Source of the DNA: JANMEX01 sp043744175
GTDB lineage: Bacteria; Pseudomonadota; Alphaproteobacteria; Rhizobiales; Rhizobiaceae
Assembly (NCBI GenBank): GCA_043744175.1
Contig: JAYTVD010000053.1
Span: 1-28,360 of the forward strand
Direction: 5' to 3'
Length of the DNA stretch: 28,360 bases
Shown: piece by piece, positions 24,542 to 28,360 of the stretch
How the letters are laid out: every line of letters begins with the position of its first letter
Numbering within the stretch: position 1 is the first letter of the stretch
Translations under genes and position numbers: made by a program
The notes under the pieces: model-generated
Databases searched by the model: none
Seen by the model: the letters and a program-made list of their open reading frames with translations, nothing else
What the model was told of the DNA's origin: nothing

Positions 24542-25174
24542 ATGCAATTCAATCTTACCGCAGCCGATCTAGCCGCCCTTTTGTGCAGCAAAGTTTGTCA
24601 TGATGTGATTTCGCCCGTCGGCGCCATCAATAACGGCCTCGAACTGCTGGAAGAAGGCGGCGCAGACGAAGACGCGATGAACCTTATCAAGACCAGCGCC
24701 CGCACGGCCTCTTCCCGCCTGCAATTTGCCCGCATCGCCTTTGGCGCGGCAGGGTCCGCCGGTGTGCAGATTGATACCGGCGAGGCAGCGCAAGTTGCCA
24801 CCCAGTTTATGAGAAGTGAAAAGGCCGAACTGACGTGGGAAGGCCCGCGTATTCTGCTCCCAAAAAACAAGGTTAAGTTGCTGCTTAACCTGATGATTAT
24901 TGCCAACGGCTCAATACCGCGCGGCGGCAAGCTGAATGTCAAAATCGAAGAATTAGAGACCGGCCCTCGTTTTACCATCACAACCTCGGGCACGATGCTG
25001 CGCGTTCCACCAAAATTCTTGGAACTTCATTCAACCGGCACACCAACCGAGCCGATTGATGCGCACTCCATTCAAGCCTACTACACGTTGCTTTTGGCCA
25101 GCGAGTCGAAAATGGAGATCAGCGTCGTCGCCACGCCCGAAGACATCCAATTTTCAGCCATAAATATTGCCTAA
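24542..25174 (+). CDS. chpT: Histidine phosphotransferase ChpT
   Basis: Passes phosphate from the hybrid kinase CckA to CtrA and CpdR in the alphaproteobacterial cell-cycle phosphorelay. The phosphorylated His is His20 in LCSKVCHDVISPVGAINNG, in the first helix of the dimerisation domain; the second half resembles a degenerate kinase ATPase domain that does not bind ATP. Length (210 residues) fits. A short hairpin (24507-24522) sits just before the ribosome site. The phosphate acceptor ctrA is in the same window, 2.5 kb away. Confidence 0.95.
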   Translation: MQFNLTAADLAALLCSKVCHDVISPVGAINNGLELLEEGGADEDAMNLIKTSARTASSRLQFARIAFGAAGSAGVQIDTGEAAQVATQFMRSEKAELTWEGPRILLPKNKVKLLLNLMIIANGSIPRGGKLNVKIEELETGPRFTITTSGTMLRVPPKFLELHSTGTPTEPIDAHSIQAYYTLLLASESKMEISVVATPEDIQFSAINIA

Positions 25175-25183
25175 TTCGCTAAA

Positions 25184-25200
25184 TTAGCGGCCCATTAACC
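25184..25200 (+). promoter_or_regulatory. Candidate CtrA binding site
   Basis: TTAG-CGGCCCA-TTAACC matches the CtrA full-site consensus TTAA-N7-TTAAC with one mismatch. It lies about 90 bases upstream of the response-regulator gene and just after the chpT stop, so that gene may be under CtrA control. The motif is short, so a chance match is possible. Confidence 0.5.
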
Positions 25201-25288
25201 ATAAGCGTTGGCAGACTGTTCACCAAAAGCGACTACCTTGAACTAGTAACGTCACTCACATGGGTGATGGGTCTAGGAGTGCGAAACC

Positions 25289-25666
25289 GTGAAAAGCTGT
25301 CTTATCGTTGAAGATTCAGCCGTAATTCGCAAAGTTGCCAAGCGCATTCTTTCCGGCGTTCCCTATGCCATTATGGAAGCTGAAACCGGCAATGACGCGC
25401 TGGCAAAAATGCGAGGCAGTATGCCGGATGTCATCATGCTCGACTACGCCTTGCCTGATATGACGGCAATCGAGTTTATCGAAACAGTAAAACGCCGCTC
25501 GCCTGCCAAAATGCCAACAATTCTTTTGTGCACAAGCCAATTCGACATCGTGCGCATCATGAAAGCCAAACGCGCAGGCGCATCCGGCTATGTGCTCAAG
25601 CCATTCACCCGCGAAACGCTTCTGACCAGTTTTCAGAATCAAGTCGTGGAAACAGTGGCGGCTTGA
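25289..25666 (+). CDS. Single-domain response regulator (CheY/DivK type)
   Basis: A lone receiver domain of 125 residues. Acid pocket Glu8-Asp9, phosphorylation site Asp52 in MLDYALPD, the switch Thr in LLCTS near 82 and Lys104 in LKPF are all present, so it can be phosphorylated. No output domain follows; it is too unlike CpdR or DivK to use those names. A GTG start at 25289 follows GGAG nine bases upstream. Its place between chpT and ctrA, with a possible CtrA site in front, suggests a role around the CckA-ChpT-CtrA relay or in motility. Confidence 0.9.
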   Translation: MKSCLIVEDSAVIRKVAKRILSGVPYAIMEAETGNDALAKMRGSMPDVIMLDYALPDMTAIEFIETVKRRSPAKMPTILLCTSQFDIVRIMKAKRAGASGYVLKPFTRETLLTSFQNQVVETVAA

Positions 25667-25816
25667 TAGCCTGAACGTTATGTTCACAGGCAACAGTTAG
25701 GAACGGTTAATCAATGCAATTGGCCAAAAGATGTCATTGACACTGGATACCTGCGCATTGGCACTTTAATCGCTAATTGCGTTAGGAATAGCACCACACC
25801 CACGTTTCGCCAGCCC

Positions 25817-27235
25817 TCAGCCTTTTTCTTCTCCAAATGAAAGGACATATTTTTTCACATAATCATATGGATCAGACACGTACTTGCTCGCAACTATATC
25901 AGGGTCGTCTGACCAATTATGGTGAGACCACTTCCACTCTTTGGTACCTTCATACTCATTAAAGGAACCCCAGCCAGAACGACGTTCTTTTGTATTGCAA
26001 GTCAGTATCAAACACTCTGTTAGACGGGGTAGGAAGACAATTTCCGAAAAAACTCTACTAAGAGCCATGTACTTCGGTTCGAAGTAGATACCGACATGTA
26101 CAGACTTTAATTTGCAGCGGTTATACAAATTATAGCTCTCGTCGTATTCATCAGGTGTGCCCATAATGCCAAGCGCGATGTGGCTCAGATCGCTAAATGG
26201 CTTTCTTCGCTTCTTGCGCTCCACATCACTTTCCACAAAAGAGTCAGAGCCGCCACGACGTTCCAACAGACTTATGATCGAGCGTTTGTTTAGCGCATAC
26301 GCAAAATCATCGTATTTCACTGTCCTAACGTCAAAAAAGTCGGCAACTTCTCGAATAGGACCGGAAATGTCCAAAGTGGCTTTGAACACCCGATCTATGA
26401 ATATCTGAGCGTTTTCCTTAGTTGGTACCCGTGCCTCAATTCCCTTGATTGCCGCTTCGGCCAATGCAATTGCCGTTTGTGGTTCTAAAGGGTTAGCCAT
26501 TTCTTTGTCATTGTTGGGTGAAGCAAAAAAAATATTTCTAAACTTATCTAGATTGCTGGCATCACTACAAAGTCTCTCCTGCGATGTACCTTGGCGTATA
26601 AAGTAGGGAGTTTGGCTAGGGTGATCTTTGAAGGCGTCCCGCAACGCACTTTCGACATCCGAGTAGTAAATAACTCCTTGCTTCTTTTCCAGACATGCCT
26701 TGATGAATTCATTTGTGAAGAGGCTAATCTGCTCCCCTGCTAAAGAACTTTGACTTTCCGTGCTTGAGGAAATCTGAACAAAATTTGTAAACCCTGACTT
26801 CAGCTGTCGCGCGAGTGGCGTCACATTGTTCTTAATAAGATTGCGTCCTGATTCACAGGCATCGATAACAACCACAGACAGTTCAGCACCAAACTGTCTA
26901 ACTAATTCATACGCGCCTTCACGTGACAATCCAGTTGTGTTTGGGGATGACTCCTTAAACCCATGGAAGCACATGTAGAAGTCGTCAGCATTTGACAGGC
27001 CATGACCTGTAAAATAAAGAAAAATCTCTTCGAAACCACCCTCTAATTCTGACAGTCGTCGCAACGCATCTTTTACGGTTGAAACTGGCTTATCTATAAA
27101 ATCGACAATTTGACTGAATTTTCGAGTCGCTGAAAGTAATTCGTGCATCTGCGTAACGTCATTTGCGCAGCAGTCCAAGTTTGCTAAGTCTTCATAACTT
27201 GTGTTGCCGATCAGGACTGCAATGCTTTGACTCAT
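25817..27235 (-). CDS. Caspase-like (peptidase C14) protein with unknown C-terminal half
   Basis: A 472-residue protein whose first 225 residues form a caspase/metacaspase p20-like domain. It starts with IAVLIGNTSYED, has the catalytic His78 in YFTGHGLSN and the catalytic Cys127 in VVVIDACESG, and the later block SLFTNEFIKACL fits the family. Both dyad residues are intact, so protease activity after an acidic or basic residue is likely; which one cannot be told. Residues from about 240 on match no domain I know, and the C-terminal 60 are rich in Trp, Tyr and charged residues. A GAGAGG ribosome site precedes the ATG. Codon use and base content are visibly richer in A+T than in the neighbours, suggesting acquisition. 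No partner gene is adjacent. Confidence 0.88.
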   Translation of the reverse strand: MSQSIAVLIGNTSYEDLANLDCCANDVTQMHELLSATRKFSQIVDFIDKPVSTVKDALRRLSELEGGFEEIFLYFTGHGLSNADDFYMCFHGFKESSPNTTGLSREGAYELVRQFGAELSVVVIDACESGRNLIKNNVTPLARQLKSGFTNFVQISSSTESQSSLAGEQISLFTNEFIKACLEKKQGVIYYSDVESALRDAFKDHPSQTPYFIRQGTSQERLCSDASNLDKFRNIFFASPNNDKEMANPLEPQTAIALAEAAIKGIEARVPTKENAQIFIDRVFKATLDISGPIREVADFFDVRTVKYDDFAYALNKRSIISLLERRGGSDSFVESDVERKKRRKPFSDLSHIALGIMGTPDEYDESYNLYNRCKLKSVHVGIYFEPKYMALSRVFSEIVFLPRLTECLILTCNTKERRSGWGSFNEYEGTKEWKWSHHNWSDDPDIVASKYVSDPYDYVKKYVLSFGEEKG

Positions 27236-27432
27236 GATGCCTCTCAGTTATAGAGTTCCGTGCTTTGATGTCGTAGTTTCACCTTACAAGTGTAGAGACG
27301 AACTACAGCCTTGGCTAGCTGCTATCTGCTTCGGGGTCGCAATCTTAATTCCGGCGGTAAGGCTTTATCTCAGTAATTACCGGTAGCGCTTGAAACCTCT
27401 ACCCTGGCAATAGTTAGACCAATTTTGCCCAA

Positions 27433-27459
27433 CAAAAAACCCGATCTAACGACCGGGTT
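27433..27459 (-). terminator. Terminator downstream of ctrA
   Basis: On the minus strand AACCCG (complement of 27454-27459) pairs with CGGGTT (complement of 27438-27443), followed by a run of six T. It lies about 180 bases after the ctrA stop. Confidence 0.7.
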
Positions 27460-27527
27460 CCTCATACTCGCTGTCTAAAAAATTCAGTTTAGTGAGCCAG
27501 TAGGGTAGCTTCCTGAGAACCCGGGGT

Positions 27528-27559
27528 CCCCGCCAGTCCCTCGGGACTAATGGGCGGGG
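27528..27559. repeat. Strong GC hairpin in the ctrA downstream region
   Basis: CCCCGCC (27528-27534) pairs with GGCGGGG (27553-27559), and AGTCC (27535-27539) with GGACT (27544-27548) around a CTCG tetraloop. A 4-base bulge (27549-27552) interrupts one side. Twelve pairs in all, mostly G-C. Confidence 0.75.
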
Positions 27560-27572
27560 TAAAGATGCGGAG

Positions 27573-27586
27573 CGTACTTAAGTACG
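27573..27586. repeat. Perfect 14-base palindrome in the ctrA downstream region
   Basis: CGTACTTAAGTACG reads the same on both strands. It is 13 bases from the GC hairpin and 54 bases from the ctrA stop; it could be an RNA hairpin or a protein-binding site. Confidence 0.7.
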
Positions 27587-27640
27587 TGAGCACCGGAAGC
27601 GCAAGGAAACCGCTCTAGTTGACCACTAAAGTGGATTTTC

Positions 27641-28342
27641 CTACGCGCTCTCGCGGTATTCTGTGTGTTCTGGCTCCCGCAGCACATAGCCGCGGCCCCA
27701 GACGGTTTCGATGTAATCTTCGCCGCCGGATGCAGAATCCAACTTCTTGCGCAGCTTACAAATAAACACGTCGATGATCTTCAATTCAGGCTCATCCATA
27801 CCGCCGTAAAGGTGATTGAGGAACATTTCCTTGGTGAGCGTTGTTCCCTTGCGAAGCGACAAGAGTTCCAGCATCTGATATTCTTTGCCGGTGAGATGAA
27901 CGCGCTGACCGCCGACTTCAACAGTCTTGGCATCCAAGTTAACCACCAGATTGCCAGTGTTGATAACCGACTGGGCATGGCCCTTGGAACGGCGAACGAT
28001 GGCGTGAATACGGGCAACCAATTCATCCTTATGGAATGGCTTGGTCATGTAATCATCCGCGCCAAACCCGAGGCCGCGTACCTTATCTTCAATGCCCGCC
28101 ATGCCGGAGAGAATGAGAATTGGTGTCTTCACCTTTGAAAGGCGCAACGTGCGCAACACTTCATAACCAGACATATCCGGCAGGTTTAGATCCAGCAAAA
28201 TAATGTCGTAGTCGTACAATTTACCCAAGTCCACACCCTCTTCCCCAAGATCGGTGGTGTAAACATTAAAACTCTCGGATTTCAGCATCAACTCGATGCT
28301 TTGAGCCGTTGCACTGTCGTCTTCAATCAGCAGAACGCGCAT
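27641..28342 (-). CDS. ctrA: Cell-cycle response regulator CtrA
   Basis: Master transcription factor of the alphaproteobacterial cell cycle, 233 residues. The receiver domain (about 1-115) has the acid pocket Glu7-Asp8-Asp9, phosphorylation site Asp51 in LLDLNLPD and Lys in MTKPFHKDEL. The OmpR-type winged helix (about 125-228) includes the hallmark segments VHLTGKEYQMLELL, LNHLYGGMDEPELKIIDVFI and IETVWGRGYVLREP. ChpT, encoded in this window, phosphorylates it. A purine-rich ribosome site (AAGGGG) is upstream of the ATG; the promoter is beyond the window edge. Confidence 0.97.
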   Translation of the reverse strand: MRVLLIEDDSATAQSIELMLKSESFNVYTTDLGEEGVDLGKLYDYDIILLDLNLPDMSGYEVLRTLRLSKVKTPILILSGMAGIEDKVRGLGFGADDYMTKPFHKDELVARIHAIVRRSKGHAQSVINTGNLVVNLDAKTVEVGGQRVHLTGKEYQMLELLSLRKGTTLTKEMFLNHLYGGMDEPELKIIDVFICKLRKKLDSASGGEDYIETVWGRGYVLREPEHTEYRESA

Positions 28343-28360
28343 CTCTTAGTCCCCTTATCC

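Larger units (their letters stand above)
27236..27640. other. Gene-free stretch of 405 bases between caspase-like gene and ctrA
   Basis: No open frame with coding character was found on either strand. The left half (27236-27430) should hold the promoter of the caspase-like gene and shows no clear structure. The right half (27433-27640) is dense in inverted repeats and ends, on the minus strand, in an intrinsic terminator, so it is either a long structured 3' untranslated region of the ctrA mRNA or a separate small RNA gene. I could not match it to tmRNA, SRP RNA or RNase P RNA. Confidence 0.6.

Noticed and set aside
24481..24603. Small 40-codon frame starting upstream of chpT and overlapping its start in another frame
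   Set aside because: No clear ribosome site and no conserved features; may be chance, though a leader peptide cannot be fully excluded.
27461..27640. Possible 6S RNA, tmRNA or SRP RNA gene
   Set aside because: Strong hairpins exist, but I could not identify the diagnostic conserved parts of any of these RNAs, so no name is given.

Overview
The window comes from an alphaproteobacterium, most likely of the order Hyphomicrobiales (Rhizobiales). It carries ctrA and chpT of the alphaproteobacterial cell-cycle phosphorelay, an EipA/DUF1134 envelope protein, a choline importer of the Sinorhizobium ChoXWV type, a NolR-like ArsR regulator and a BigR-type persulfide sensor. Base composition is about half G+C, which is modest for the group. 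No rRNA, tRNA, CRISPR array, insertion sequence or prophage gene was seen.

Layout. 1-2538 (minus): three closely packed genes of unknown function, the last cut by the window edge, separated by a strong terminator from a periplasmic cytochrome c. 3273-7189: thymidine kinase, divergent from choXWV, which has a terminator between the binding-protein gene and the membrane/ATPase genes. 7213-8683: an HxlR regulator divergent from an NTF2-like gene across a perfect palindrome, then a yefM-yoeB toxin-antitoxin pair in which both genes appear to have lost one base near the start codon. 8753-10036: a DUF2805 protein and a divergent ohrR/ohr peroxide-defence pair with two operators. 10072-15589 (minus): a complete dppABCDF peptide importer. 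15857-18385: a sugar-dehydrogenase-like SDR, then a sulfur (persulfide/thiosulfate) cluster of two half-size YeeE/YedE membrane proteins, a DUF442 protein and a BigR-like regulator. 18438-21718: an Mrp/ApbC carrier ATPase without any cysteine, a HugZ-like haem/flavin protein split by an in-frame amber codon, a NolR-like regulator and a SpoU RNA methyltransferase. 21715-24319 (minus): a membrane-anchored coiled-coil protein, EipA and a small membrane protein.

24542-28342 is the cell-cycle locus: chpT, a single-domain response regulator with a likely CtrA box upstream, and ctrA. In Caulobacter and Brucella, ChpT passes phosphate from the CckA kinase to CtrA. Between the response regulator and ctrA lies the most unusual gene of the window, a caspase-like (peptidase C14) protein of 472 residues with intact His/Cys dyad and an unrecognised C-terminal half, visibly richer in A+T than its neighbours. 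A 405-base gene-free stretch between it and ctrA holds strong hairpins and a terminator reading away from ctrA.

The best leads are the caspase-like gene inside the ctrA/chpT locus, the structured RNA region after ctrA, the doubly frameshifted toxin-antitoxin pair, and the amber-split HugZ gene. All function calls rest on reading sequence motifs by eye; no database search was run.
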